Source of the DNA: Planctomyces sp. SH-PL14
GTDB lineage: Bacteria > Planctomycetota > Planctomycetia > Planctomycetales > Planctomycetaceae
Assembly: GCF_001610835.1 (NCBI RefSeq)
Contig: NZ_CP011270.1
Span: 3,428,001 to 3,492,000, forward strand
Reading direction: 5' to 3'
DNA length: 64,000 nt
Numbering within the stretch: the first letter of the stretch is position 1; the number at the start of each line of letters is the position of its first letter. A model generated the notes under the pieces. It searched no databases and was not told where the DNA came from. It worked only from the letters and a program-made list of their open reading frames with translations. Positions 9,269 to 17,787 of this stretch are shown here, piece after piece. The translations under genes and the position numbers were made by a program.

Positions 9269-9628
9269 ATGCTCGACGACCTCCTGGACGACGTGTTCGA
9301 CGCTCTCGACGAGATCGAGAGCGTCTGCATCACCTACCGCCGGGGGAACCAGTCCGTCGATCTGCGGGCGGTCGTCGGGGAAACCCGGTCGATCGACGAC
9401 ACCGGAAAGGGCCAGGTCATCACCAGCCGGACTCGGGATTACCTGATCCGGACCGATGCTCTGGTTCTGAATGGCGAGCAGGTCGAACCGCGGACGCTCG
9501 ACAAGATCGAGCAGGAGATCAACGGCGTCGCAACGACTTGGACGGTCCGGAATGACGATGCCGGCGAGTGCTTCCGGTATTCGGACCGCAGCCGGCGACG
9601 GCTGCGGATCCACACGCAGGAACGGTAA
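9269..9628 (+). CDS. Head-tail connector/adaptor protein
   Basis: 119 residues, acidic N-terminal helix followed by a beta-rich domain (ITYRRGNQSVDLRAVVG and RTRDYLIRTDALVLNG). Similar small proteins between cement and tail-completion genes are head-tail adaptors of the gpFII/stopper kind. The stop TAA overlaps the next ATG (TAATG), so expression is coupled. Assignment is from position and fold pattern. Confidence 0.6.
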   Translation: MLDDLLDDVFDALDEIESVCITYRRGNQSVDLRAVVGETRSIDDTGKGQVITSRTRDYLIRTDALVLNGEQVEPRTLDKIEQEINGVATTWTVRNDDAGECFRYSDRSRRRLRIHTQER

Positions 9629-10086
9629 TGCCTTCCCCCCTCATCCAGCTCCGAACGGCCGTCGCCGCCGCTCTCGCCGCCCAGGCGGAGAGCTGGGGGA
9701 CGGAGTTCAGTGCGCGGGGGGTCATCAAGCCGACGAAGCCGGCAAAGGACTGCGACGAGCTCGAGCTCCTGGTCTGGTTCGACTTCGAAGGGGAGTCCCG
9801 CGAGACCTTCAGCAAATCGCAGATCCTGGAGACGGCCCGGATCAACGTCTCGATCGTCCAGCGGTTCGAGGGTGACGAGGCCTTCAATGGGCTCGTCGAG
9901 TTCTCGGAGAAGGTGATCGCCCACAACCTCGGTCCGGTCATCGTCGGGGGGATCGCCTACAAGCACGTCCACCCGGAGAACGAATGGCTCCAGCGATTCA
10001 ATCCGCACCTGGTCCAGCAGGAAGGGGACCAGGTCGGGGGTGAGTTCGTCGCAATCGTCGCCCTCCCGTTCAAGAGGGTCATATGA
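9628..10086 (+). CDS. Tail terminator/completion-like protein
   Basis: 152 residues. The ATG at 9628 overlaps the preceding TAA and has AGGA just upstream. An in-frame ATG 60 bp earlier would overlap the previous gene and is rejected. The mixed alpha/beta sequence with SQILETARINVSIVQRF in the middle, located between adaptor and HK97 gp10-like gene, fits the tail terminator (gpU-like) slot. I cannot name the family. Its stop overlaps the next start. Confidence 0.55.
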   Translation: MPSPLIQLRTAVAAALAAQAESWGTEFSARGVIKPTKPAKDCDELELLVWFDFEGESRETFSKSQILETARINVSIVQRFEGDEAFNGLVEFSEKVIAHNLGPVIVGGIAYKHVHPENEWLQRFNPHLVQQEGDQVGGEFVAIVALPFKRVI

Positions 10087-10601
10087 CCGAGCCGGGAACA
10101 CGCGTCCGCGCGGCGATCGGGAACGTCGAGTTCTTCAACGACCGTCTGGAGAAGAAGCTCGACGCGGGCATCTTCCGCGCGGGGAACCACTTCGGCGGCT
10201 CGGTCCGCCTGCGGGCCCGCCGATCGATCCGGAAACCTCGCCGGAAGCGGCAATCCGAGCTGACCGAACGGGAGCGCCGTCGGATCAAGCGGCTGGAGCG
10301 AGAGACGAACCTCGAGTTCGGCGAGCGGGTGACGCTCCCGTTCAAACCGTCGAACCCGAACGAGCCGCCGCGCTCCGCGTCGCGGATCCTCCCCGACTCC
10401 ATTTACTACGCCTGGGACAACGACAAAGGGTCGGTGTTCTGTGGCCCGATCGCCTTCAACTCCCGCCCGGGCGAGGCGACGGGGGCCCTCGAGAAGGGGG
10501 GGATGAGCCGCGGGAAGTACGTCGAAGCCCGCCCGTTCATGAAACCCGCGTTCGACGCCGCCCTGGCCGATGGCCTCGGCCGATTCAGCAACATCCTTTA
10601 G
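10083..10601 (+). CDS. Minor tail/tail-completion protein (HK97 gp10-like)
   Basis: 172 residues, very basic in the middle (RARRSIRKPRRKR and ERERRRIKRLERE). The C-terminal ARPFMKPAFDAAL motif is characteristic of HK97 gp10/gpZ-type tail completion proteins, which usually end in RPFLRPAF. The start overlaps the preceding stop by ATGA, continuing the coupled connector block. Confidence 0.65.
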   Translation: MTEPGTRVRAAIGNVEFFNDRLEKKLDAGIFRAGNHFGGSVRLRARRSIRKPRRKRQSELTERERRRIKRLERETNLEFGERVTLPFKPSNPNEPPRSASRILPDSIYYAWDNDKGSVFCGPIAFNSRPGEATGALEKGGMSRGKYVEARPFMKPAFDAALADGLGRFSNIL

Positions 10602-10619
10602 CCATCGGAGTCCTCCGCC

Positions 10620-11147
10620 ATGCCCTTTCCCACTTCCGCTCCGACCCGTGCCGCGGTCAATCTCGGCGCCGAGTCGAAGGCCTATCGCAATACCGGCACG
10701 CTCGAAGCCGCGGTCTTCAGTCCGATCGTCAACGCCTCCGACATGAAGGTCGGCGAAGAGGCCGAAGACATCACGATCACCCGGAAGGGGGCCGGGCGGA
10801 ACAAGGAGCACATCGGCGGCGGGGACGACTTCCCGCTCGATTTCACGCTCCGGAACGTCCGGAAGACGGTCGCCGAATCGGCCGAGGTCCTCGCCTTCCT
10901 GGCGGCCAAGCGGACCCGCGCTCCGATGGACCTGCTCGTCCTAGACGGCGACATCGCCGATGCCGCGTCGGTCGGCTGGCGTGGCGATTGGACCATCCTC
11001 TCGGTCATGCGGGACGAGACCGACCATCAGGACGCGAAGTACACGATCAAGGCGGTCCCGGCTCCCTCTCTGACCAATCCCGTCCGCCTGGTCTACGCCG
11101 ATGGCGAGGGGGCGGTCGTCGACTACGAGGATGACCTGGGAGCGTAA
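10620..11147 (+). CDS. Major tail tube protein
   Basis: 175 residues, beta-rich, including NVRKTVAESAEVLAFLAAKR and DWTILSVMRDETDHQDAKYT. Position between tail-completion genes and the tail-assembly chaperone/tape measure pair is that of the tube subunit. Size agrees with short siphovirus tube proteins. The call is positional plus fold pattern; no signature residue set is diagnostic. Confidence 0.65.
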   Translation: MPFPTSAPTRAAVNLGAESKAYRNTGTLEAAVFSPIVNASDMKVGEEAEDITITRKGAGRNKEHIGGGDDFPLDFTLRNVRKTVAESAEVLAFLAAKRTRAPMDLLVLDGDIADAASVGWRGDWTILSVMRDETDHQDAKYTIKAVPAPSLTNPVRLVYADGEGAVVDYEDDLGA

Positions 11148-11254
11148 TCACCGTCGGCCCCGCCGCTCTCCGGAGCCGCGTCGGCCGGTGCCGCCGTTTC
11201 CCATCATTGCTCGAGCGTCGCGGTTCGCCGCGACAGGATCCTTACGAGAGTCTT

Positions 11255-11965
11255 ATGGAAACCCATCCCGCCCTGCGGTTCGTCGATCGTGTCGGCCGCC
11301 AGTGGCACACGATCATCACCGCTCGCGAGGTCCTGCATCTGGAGCGACTGCTCAAGATCAAGATCCTCGACCTGATCGACACGGACAGCGAGACCTCGAA
11401 GCGGCTCGGTTACGCCGACCGCCTGGAGCTGCTGCTCGAGCTGATCCGCCCCCAGATGGCGGACAAGGTCTGGAAGAAGATGATCGTCCGCACAGAGAAC
11501 GGACGGCAGGTCCGGAAGACGAAGCGTGTCCGCGGCGTGCAGGACCTGGAGTTCCTCGAGTCGCTCGGCTCGGAGGAAGTCTGCCAGGCGTGGATCGCCC
11601 TCTACGCGGGACTCGTCCATTTTGCCCAGCCCTCACAGGAAACTCTGGACAACCTGCAGAGGGCCGCGACGTTCGTCCAGACGGGGCTGAAGGAAGCGAA
11701 CGAGGCGGCGGAGGCGAGGATCACGGCGGTCTTGGAGAGAGCCGCGGAGGAGATTTCCACGACCGGATGGTCGGGCTCCTCTGGGAGTATGCCGCTCTCT
11801 GCCGAGTCGAACCGTGGCGATACACCCTCCGCGAGCTCCAGGAGCCGGCCCTCCACCGAGCTCGACAGTCTGGCGACAGCATTCGGCTCGCCCGCGGAGG
11901 TGTGCCGGGAACCGTCCCCGCGGGCCCCGCAGCTCCCACCCGACTCCGTGACCGGTTCTCCATGA
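11255..11965 (+). CDS. Tail assembly chaperone, zero-frame product
   Basis: 236 residues if read to the zero-frame stop. The start METHPALRF (11255) is chosen because the upstream in-frame start adds residues of shadow-like composition. The first about 165 residues (FVDRVGRQW, then helices) look like a tail assembly chaperone lying between tube and tape measure genes. After about position 11755 the zero frame becomes Ser/Pro/Arg-rich and shadow-like, while the minus-one frame carries a convincing chaperone T-type domain (11767-12006). This is the lambda gpG/gpGT layout, so a minus-one frameshift or internal initiation is likely. I found no classical slippery heptamer. Confidence 0.65.
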   Translation: METHPALRFVDRVGRQWHTIITAREVLHLERLLKIKILDLIDTDSETSKRLGYADRLELLLELIRPQMADKVWKKMIVRTENGRQVRKTKRVRGVQDLEFLESLGSEEVCQAWIALYAGLVHFAQPSQETLDNLQRAATFVQTGLKEANEAAEARITAVLERAAEEISTTGWSGSSGSMPLSAESNRGDTPSASSRSRPSTELDSLATAFGSPAEVCREPSPRAPQLPPDSVTGSP

Positions 11966-12006
11966 AGGACCTCGCAGGCCTGACGCCGCGCCGTCCCAAG
12001 CCCTGA
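11767..12006 (+). CDS. Tail chaperone T-like domain in minus-one frame
   Basis: 79 residues if started at ATG 11767. The segment LLWEYAALCRVEPWRYTLREL has the pattern (aromatic-rich helix, 'P-x-x-W-x-x-T-x-x-E-L') of small tail-assembly chaperones that precede the tape measure gene. It overlaps the previous gene by about 200 bp, too much for ordinary adjacent genes. A GGAGGAG sequence lies at 11746-11752, 14 nt before this ATG, which is long for a ribosome site but suitable as a frameshift-stimulating element. It may therefore be a C-terminal extension made by minus-one frameshifting. Confidence 0.55.
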   Translation: MVGLLWEYAALCRVEPWRYTLRELQEPALHRARQSGDSIRLARGGVPGTVPAGPAAPTRLRDRFSMKDLAGLTPRRPKP

Positions 12007-12025
12007 CGTTCCTCCCCTTCCCCCC

Positions 12026-13660
12026 ATGCCCTCCGCCGCAGACATCGTCGCCGGCCGCGCAGCAGTCGAACTCGTCATCGACCGCAGCCAGCTCAAAACC
12101 GGCCTCGCGGCGGCGTCGCAGGACGTGAAGAAGGGCGTCGCGGGATCCACCACGCAGCTCTCGGCGCCCGCCGGAGCGGAAACGGTTGTCCTGCAGAAGG
12201 GCGTCGCGGACGTCAACGCCCAGACCGTCATCATGAAGAAGGAGATCGCCGCGGCTCACGCCGAGACGGTCATCATGAAGACGAGTTTTGACGCGTCCGC
12301 CCGCTCGGCAGGCCAGGTCGCTTCGAGCTCGAGCCGAGCCAAGGCCGAGGTCCAGCAGGCGGGAACTGCGGCGAGCACGACCCTCACGACAGGGTTCGAC
12401 CAGGCGGCCCGGGCAGTCCAGAACATCGACAGGAACATGCGGGCGATCCGGTCCGGCATGATCGTTCAATCCATTGGCGTCGGCTTTCAGGACTTCGTGA
12501 CCGTTCTGGCCAACGGAGGGAACATTTCGACGGCGATCGGCGCGATCAGCAACAACCTGATTCAGATGGCCAGCCTGATGAATCCCCTCTACGGTGGCTG
12601 GGTTGCGATCGGGATTGCCATCGGGCAAGGAGCCCTGGCGCTCTACAAGATGTATACCGCATCGGAGAACGGAGCCGAGGCCGCCAAGCGGCACCGCAAG
12701 GAGCTCGAGCAGGTCGCCCAGGCAGCGAAGGAGGTGCAGACGAACTCCGATCGCCGCTTCGATGCCTCCACCAATGCGATGCGGGCCGTCGATGACCAGG
12801 AGGATGCCGACAAGAAGATCAAGGAGCTGCAGGAAGACGAGCAATGGGGAGAGTGGGAATACAAACAAAAGACTCTTGACGCGGAAGATGCCTGGAGACG
12901 GCGGAACGGCAACCCCAGCGAGGAGAACGAGGCCGCCTATAAGGCCGCGGTCGATTCCGCGAACAAGTCGCTCCGAAAGCTGATGGAGACTCGATCGGCA
13001 CTGGAAGCGGTGCGCGAGCGTCGAGAGAACCTGCCAGCCAAATCCGATGAGAAGATCAAGAAGGAAAAGGACGAGGCCGACAAGAAGGCGAAGTCCGACG
13101 CCGAGTCGATCCGACAGCAGACACAGTCTCACTGGGACAAAGCAGATGCGGAGCTGAAGAAAGTCGAAGAGCTGCGGGAGAGAGGAGACCTGACCGAGAC
13201 GGAGGCGCTCCATGCCAGGGTCAAGATCCGGAAGGATCGGGATGAAGGCATTCGGCGAGATGCGGAGGCCGCGCCGGTCTACTGGAACGACGATCTGGCC
13301 AAGAGGGCGATGGAGCAGGGCATCTCACTCCAGGAGGCCCGCAACCAGGAGGCCCGTGGGGTCAAGCCGATCATCGTCCGCGCCGACGATGCGTCCATGA
13401 CCAAAGAAATGAAGGAGCGGGCCAAGGCCTTCAACGGTCAGGAATTCCTCGGCGAGGACGGTTCGACGCAGGTCTACCGCTACATCGACAAGCAAGCGGC
13501 GCAGGACCAGAAGACGATCCGCGGGACGTTCAGCGGTTCGGCGCTGGGAGGCCTCGGCGGGAGTGCCGATCGCCAGCTCAAGGCGTCGGAGGCGACCGCC
13601 AAGAACACGTCCAAGATGCTTCAGAAGCTGGACAAGGTCGCTGGCCCCACGTGGGCGTGA
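12026..13660 (+). CDS. Tail tape measure protein
   Basis: 544 residues, short for the family. It sets tail length and is carried in the tail lumen. The N-terminal half has repeated helical segments containing AETVVLQKG, AQTVIMKK and AETVIMK (about residues 50-90), then a hydrophobic stretch typical of tape measures (about 145-215), followed by a long, highly charged coiled coil (about 215-400) and a C-terminal Gly/Ser-rich region. Using the usual rule of about 1.5 angstrom per residue, the tail would be roughly 80 nm long (inference). Confidence 0.8.
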   Translation: MPSAADIVAGRAAVELVIDRSQLKTGLAAASQDVKKGVAGSTTQLSAPAGAETVVLQKGVADVNAQTVIMKKEIAAAHAETVIMKTSFDASARSAGQVASSSSRAKAEVQQAGTAASTTLTTGFDQAARAVQNIDRNMRAIRSGMIVQSIGVGFQDFVTVLANGGNISTAIGAISNNLIQMASLMNPLYGGWVAIGIAIGQGALALYKMYTASENGAEAAKRHRKELEQVAQAAKEVQTNSDRRFDASTNAMRAVDDQEDADKKIKELQEDEQWGEWEYKQKTLDAEDAWRRRNGNPSEENEAAYKAAVDSANKSLRKLMETRSALEAVRERRENLPAKSDEKIKKEKDEADKKAKSDAESIRQQTQSHWDKADAELKKVEELRERGDLTETEALHARVKIRKDRDEGIRRDAEAAPVYWNDDLAKRAMEQGISLQEARNQEARGVKPIIVRADDASMTKEMKERAKAFNGQEFLGEDGSTQVYRYIDKQAAQDQKTIRGTFSGSALGGLGGSADRQLKASEATAKNTSKMLQKLDKVAGPTWA

Positions 13661-13707
13661 GGCACCTACAAGGATTTGCGTTCCTCCCTCCTCCTTTCCC
13701 CCGTTCC

Positions 13708-14025
13708 ATGATCGACCTCGCTCAGATCGGACAGACGGCCGGCCTCCGCGGCGTCTTCAGCCACGACACCTTCGAGAAGGACGTCGCGGACCGGGGCGAA
13801 TACGTCATCACGGTCCCGCTCCGAACCTACGTGGGGCGCGGCACGGAACGGAAGGCCGTCCTCTCTGTCGGGGCGAGTCCCAAGCGTCCCGGACGCTTCT
13901 ACTTCGCGACCGATGACCGGTTCCACAACCTGCCGGGCTTCGGCTGCGTCTGGCCATCGCCGGCCGCCATCGAGCAGGTCTCCGCCGTTACGATCCGCCA
14001 GGCTCCCGGGGAGGAATCCGCGTGA
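13708..14025 (+). CDS. Phage tail-tip protein of unknown family
   Basis: 105 residues from the ATG at 13708 (an in-frame ATG at 13651 overlaps the tape measure end and gives an unlikely Phe/Pro-rich leader). Beta-rich, with GEYVITVPLRTYVGRG and RFYFATDDRFHN. It follows the tape measure and overlaps the next start (GTGA), so it belongs to the tail-tip block. Function not recognised. Confidence 0.6.
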   Translation: MIDLAQIGQTAGLRGVFSHDTFEKDVADRGEYVITVPLRTYVGRGTERKAVLSVGASPKRPGRFYFATDDRFHNLPGFGCVWPSPAAIEQVSAVTIRQAPGEESA

Positions 14026-14837
14026 GCTGGTCCGTCGATCTCCACCAGGAGGGCTATCAGCCGAGCCGGGAACGGACGACGGCGAAGTTCTACGTTCACG
14101 GCGACGCCGATGACGCCTTCGCCGCCTACGCCGCGATCGGTGGGGCGGTCGCCTATCTCCTCACCAACGGCCACTGGCTCCAGGGGATCGAACTGGGCCC
14201 GCAGCTCGGCTTCTCGGATGGGGAGTGGTGGTGGGAGGCGACGGTTACCTGGGGCGTGCAGTCGAGCGCCAATACGACGACCGAGCCCGGCGCCGTTCCC
14301 ACGCTGCGCGTCAGCACCAAGGGGGGCCGGCAGCACATCACGCAGTCCCTCGAGACGGTCGGCCAGTTCGCCGCTCCGGGACAGGGGATCTGGAATCACA
14401 ACGGCGCGATTGGCGTGACGCGGAACGGGATCGAGGGGGTCGACATCGTCGTTCCCGCCTTCTCCTGGTCGCTGTCGGTCCGGGTGCCGAGCTCCGCCGT
14501 CACGACGGCCTACGTGCTGATGCTCGAGGAGCTGACTGGCGGTGTGAACAACGACACCTTCTGGGGACGTCCCGCCGGCTCGGTTCGCTTCGACGGAGCG
14601 GACCTGCAGGTCCGGGGCGAAGAGACGGAGATTGAATTCTCGTTCTCATCCGAGCGGAACGTCGAAGACCGCACGATCGGTGACATCACCGGCATTGAAA
14701 AAGAGGGCTGGGACTACCTCTGGGTCGAGTACGAGGAGGAGAAGGACACGACCGAGTCCGTCATGGTGCAAAAGCCGATTGTCGTGCGGGTGGAGCGGGT
14801 CTCCCCGCGGGTCGATCTCAATCTCCTGGGGCTCTGA
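14022..14837 (+). CDS. Phage tail-tip/baseplate structural protein
   Basis: 271 residues from a GTG that overlaps the previous TGA and has GGGGAGGAAT a few bases upstream, a good ribosome site. It is almost entirely beta structure with many aromatic residues (WLQGIELGPQLGFSDGEWWW near residue 55). The position after tape measure and a small tail protein is that of distal tail or tip proteins. I cannot assign a family. Confidence 0.6.
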   Translation: MSWSVDLHQEGYQPSRERTTAKFYVHGDADDAFAAYAAIGGAVAYLLTNGHWLQGIELGPQLGFSDGEWWWEATVTWGVQSSANTTTEPGAVPTLRVSTKGGRQHITQSLETVGQFAAPGQGIWNHNGAIGVTRNGIEGVDIVVPAFSWSLSVRVPSSAVTTAYVLMLEELTGGVNNDTFWGRPAGSVRFDGADLQVRGEETEIEFSFSSERNVEDRTIGDITGIEKEGWDYLWVEYEEEKDTTESVMVQKPIVVRVERVSPRVDLNLLGL

Positions 14838-14840
14838 GCG

Positions 14841-15704
14841 ATGCCGTTCGAACGCGTTTCTCCCGGGTCGCCGCAGCGGATCCCCGCGCGGGACTGGAAC
14901 GGCCTGATGGACATGGCACGCGCCTTCTCGTCGGGAGCTCTGGATCCGCCGACGCAGAGAATGTCGGGATCCTGGGGGCCGCGGGTACGGAATGCCACCG
15001 GCTCCGACCTCCCGGTCGGCAGCGTCCTGGCGATCACCGGCTCTTATCTCGACCCGTCTCAGAACCTGGGGGAGTTCCAGCGGAAGATCGTTCTCGTCGG
15101 TTCCTTGCCAGACTCCGACGCCCACGCCGGCAAGTTCGTCATCACAAAGGACGCCATCCCGGCCAGCAAGATGGGCGAGTGCATCGTCATGGGGGTGGCC
15201 CCTGTCCTGGTCGACAACGGGGACGGAGATTTCGCTGACGTTGCCACGGGACAGACGAGCTATCTGGCCCGCGGAACCACGGGAGCGAAAGTTCTTTGGG
15301 CCGACGATACGGAGTACGAGGAGGATCGCTTCTGGGCCCTGGTCGCGATCGGGGGTGGCGAGGAGTGCGAGTGCGTCCACGAGCTGGCCACGGCGGGGAG
15401 TCCCTCCGGAGGCTCGATCGGCCTGACGTATACGATCCAGGGGACCGCCGGCAGCCTGGTCACCGTCAACCACAACCACTCCGCGACGACCATCCGGGAC
15501 GCGATCGTCGCCGGGAACAGCTCCAAGCTGACGAACGACAATCTCAAGGTCTACGGCGGTCCGCTGCCAATGGTATCGGTCTACATCCGATTCACGGCGG
15601 ACCTCTCCGGCCTGTTCATCCCGGTGCCGTCCGTTTCCAACGCGCTCACGGGAACGAACGTCTCCCCGAAGTACGGCATTTTCCAGACGCCGGGGTGGGC
15701 ATAG
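14841..15704 (+). CDS. Phage tail-associated structural protein
   Basis: 287 residues, unrecognised. The N-terminus (RVSPGSPQRIPARDWN) resembles the start of phage appendage proteins that anchor to the tail tip. The remainder is beta-rich and glycine-rich, with a repeated VAIGGGEECECVHE region near residue 175. The stop TAG overlaps the GTG start of the next gene by one base. Confidence 0.6.
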   Translation: MPFERVSPGSPQRIPARDWNGLMDMARAFSSGALDPPTQRMSGSWGPRVRNATGSDLPVGSVLAITGSYLDPSQNLGEFQRKIVLVGSLPDSDAHAGKFVITKDAIPASKMGECIVMGVAPVLVDNGDGDFADVATGQTSYLARGTTGAKVLWADDTEYEEDRFWALVAIGGGEECECVHELATAGSPSGGSIGLTYTIQGTAGSLVTVNHNHSATTIRDAIVAGNSSKLTNDNLKVYGGPLPMVSVYIRFTADLSGLFIPVPSVSNALTGTNVSPKYGIFQTPGWA

Positions 15705-17119
15705 TGGGCCTTTGCTGTCATTGCCGGCGCCAGCCTCCCGTCACCACGGGGACCAGCCTCTGGCTCTACGATGCGACGAACCGGGCCGTTGTCTGGCGGC
15801 GCGCCGATCCGATCGTGGGGACGCACCGCAACCGCTCCTACTCCGCGGCTTACGCCGGGGAGTCGGGGCTGTTAAGCGGGAAAGCGTTTGTGGAGAGCTA
15901 TGTCCCCATTCCCGGCTTCGGCGGTTCGGTCACCGCAGGGCCGGTCACCCTGAGCCAGCTCGACTACAACTCCCTCCCGCTTTATGCGGAGGAGGAGCCG
16001 ATCGTCACGACGTCGGCGAACGCATCGTTTTTCGCTGCTCAGGGCAAAGTCTGGCTCCGGGACGTGGGGCCGTACCCGGGCACGAAATACGGGTTGACGG
16101 GGACCGGCCAGAAGACGCAAAAGGGGTGGTATTCGTCCGGCGGCAGCGCTGGCATGGGGGCGGCGTCCTTCGGGTGCATTACCTACTTCGACCCGGACGC
16201 CGCGGGGGCGAACGAATGGTTTTCCGAAAGCCCTCGGTTCATCGCCGAGCAGCTCCGCTACGAAACGCCGATCGCGCCGAAATTCGAGGCGGGCGGGCTC
16301 ACGGTCTGGTTCCTGCGGACGCGAGCGGAAGGCGGGGCCCTGACGCAGTCCTATTACGACCTCTGGAACGCTCGGTTCGTCCCGGGATTGGCGGAGACCA
16401 CAGACCACGACATCACGCGGACCTGGCAGATTCACGTCGCAGACGCCGCCGGCCCGGGGAACGAGACGTCTTGCCCCTGGATTCACAACAACACGGTTTA
16501 CCACTTCAAGTACGAGTCCGGGACCCTGCACCTGAAGTCCTATGACGCGTACACGGGAGACCCGGTCGGGGACGTCGAATGCGACATCCCCGCGGCGATC
16601 AACCGCGGCTACCACGGCGGCGACGCCATCTGGACCCGAACGCCGGACGGAGACACGCTGTGCGCCCTGCGGGACGACGGCTCGACGATCAGCCTATTCC
16701 CGATCCCGGCGGGGGACATGGCCACGGAGCTCATCCTGACCGTCGCTGGCAGCGGCGGCAGTCGGATCATGGACTTCCCGTGGATGCAGGTCTGCCCCAA
16801 CGGGGACTTTCTGTACTGGGCCCAGCAGTCGGGCGGAACGTGGGATCTGGTCCGGGTGGACAAGGACTTTGGCGAGGAGCGGTGGCGAAAGTCCATCCCT
16901 TACACCACGGCGCCGGGCTACACGACCTGCATCGGGGACGACGTCTACACCAACCTGATGGTTTCGAGCTCGGAGCATTCGGCGACGCACCTCGACATCG
17001 ACGGGACCGTTCTCTGGCAGAGCCGTCCGACCACGGGGAGCGCGAACAACTACACGCTCCAGGCCGCCACGCAGTCATTTAGCGCTTACGTCCTGATGGC
17101 GGGGCATCTGCCGGCCTGA
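15704..17119 (+). CDS. Large beta-rich tail protein, candidate receptor-binding propeller
   Basis: 471 residues from a GTG at 15704 that overlaps the preceding TAG (TAGTG). Longer in-frame starts would lie inside the previous gene. The first residues form a tight Cys/His cluster (GLCCHC). The second half has repeated segments such as GDAIWTRTPDGDTLCALRDD and GTWDLVRVDKDFGEERWRKS that look like PQQ/WD-type beta-propeller blades. A propeller at the end of the tail would suit carbohydrate or surface binding, but this is inference from fold pattern and location. Confidence 0.6.
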   Translation: MGLCCHCRRQPPVTTGTSLWLYDATNRAVVWRRADPIVGTHRNRSYSAAYAGESGLLSGKAFVESYVPIPGFGGSVTAGPVTLSQLDYNSLPLYAEEEPIVTTSANASFFAAQGKVWLRDVGPYPGTKYGLTGTGQKTQKGWYSSGGSAGMGAASFGCITYFDPDAAGANEWFSESPRFIAEQLRYETPIAPKFEAGGLTVWFLRTRAEGGALTQSYYDLWNARFVPGLAETTDHDITRTWQIHVADAAGPGNETSCPWIHNNTVYHFKYESGTLHLKSYDAYTGDPVGDVECDIPAAINRGYHGGDAIWTRTPDGDTLCALRDDGSTISLFPIPAGDMATELILTVAGSGGSRIMDFPWMQVCPNGDFLYWAQQSGGTWDLVRVDKDFGEERWRKSIPYTTAPGYTTCIGDDVYTNLMVSSSEHSATHLDIDGTVLWQSRPTTGSANNYTLQAATQSFSAYVLMAGHLPA

Positions 17120-17189
17120 TCTTGCTCGATCGTCAGTGCGGCACTGACGGTGGGGTCTGAATCAGACCGTCCCCGTCCAAACCCTCGCC

Positions 17190-17549
17190 GTGGTCCCCGC
17201 AAAACGCAATCAACGCTGGCGCCGCGGCTCGACGAACCGCCGGACTCACATTCTCCGCCAGCGGAAGAATGGCCCGGTCATCGACCTCTCGAACGTCACG
17301 GCCGCCCGGATGCAGCTCCGGTCGACCGCCGACGAATCCGGCGAGCTCCATCTCGACCTCTCCCTGGCCAACGGCAAGATCGCCATCACGGCGCTCGAGG
17401 GGAAACTCGTCATCACGGCGGCCGCCGCCGACACCGCCGGCGAAGAGTGGACGAAGGCTTACTACGACCTGGTCCTCACGTACGCGAACGGGGATCGCCT
17501 CACCTGGCTCGAGGGGGTCATCACGCTCACGCCCGGAATCACGGAGTGA
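17190..17549 (+). CDS. Phage tail appendage protein (beta sandwich)
   Basis: 119 residues from a GTG. The pattern 'DLSNVTAARMQLRS ... GKIAITALEGKLVITAAAADTA ... AYYDLVLTYANGD...L.G.ITLTPGITE' matches a widespread small domain found in phage tails just before fibre genes, often seen as the N-terminal domain of baseplate upper proteins. The basic N-terminal 25 residues are weakly supported and an alternative start nearer NGPVIDLS is possible. Confidence 0.65.
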   Translation: MVPAKRNQRWRRGSTNRRTHILRQRKNGPVIDLSNVTAARMQLRSTADESGELHLDLSLANGKIAITALEGKLVITAAAADTAGEEWTKAYYDLVLTYANGDRLTWLEGVITLTPGITE

Positions 17550-17558
17550 GGCCGGCCA

Positions 17559-17784
17559 ATGAGCGACCTCTATCCCGCGAATGAGCCCCCGAGCCTCTCG
17601 ATCGCCGGCGAGGAGCCCTGCGTCGTCGTCGAAGACGACCGAGATCTCGATCGACGAGGAGGAGACGCCGATCGTCCTCTACGCCGAGGAGGAACCGCTC
17701 GTCCTGGAATCGAATCCCCCGGGCCCGCCCGGAATCCAGGGCCCCCCTGGAAGCGGAGCCAATTGGAACACTTTGGAGTGGTAG
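17559..17784 (+). pseudogene. Short collagen-like fibre gene with one-base frameshift
   Basis: Neither frame alone makes sense. The frame beginning at ATG 17559 has SLSIAGEEPCVVVEDD, and the plus-one frame continues with EISIDEEETPIVLYAEEEP, a collagen-like PPGPPGIQGPPG tract and a terminal NWNTLEW. Removing one C near 17639-17641 joins them into a continuous 74-residue protein. The terminal W-x-T-L-x-W matches the end of the next protein (DWDTLNW), which supports the repaired reading. This could be decay, sequencing error or programmed plus-one frameshifting. Confidence 0.65.
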
Positions 17785-17787
17785 CAC

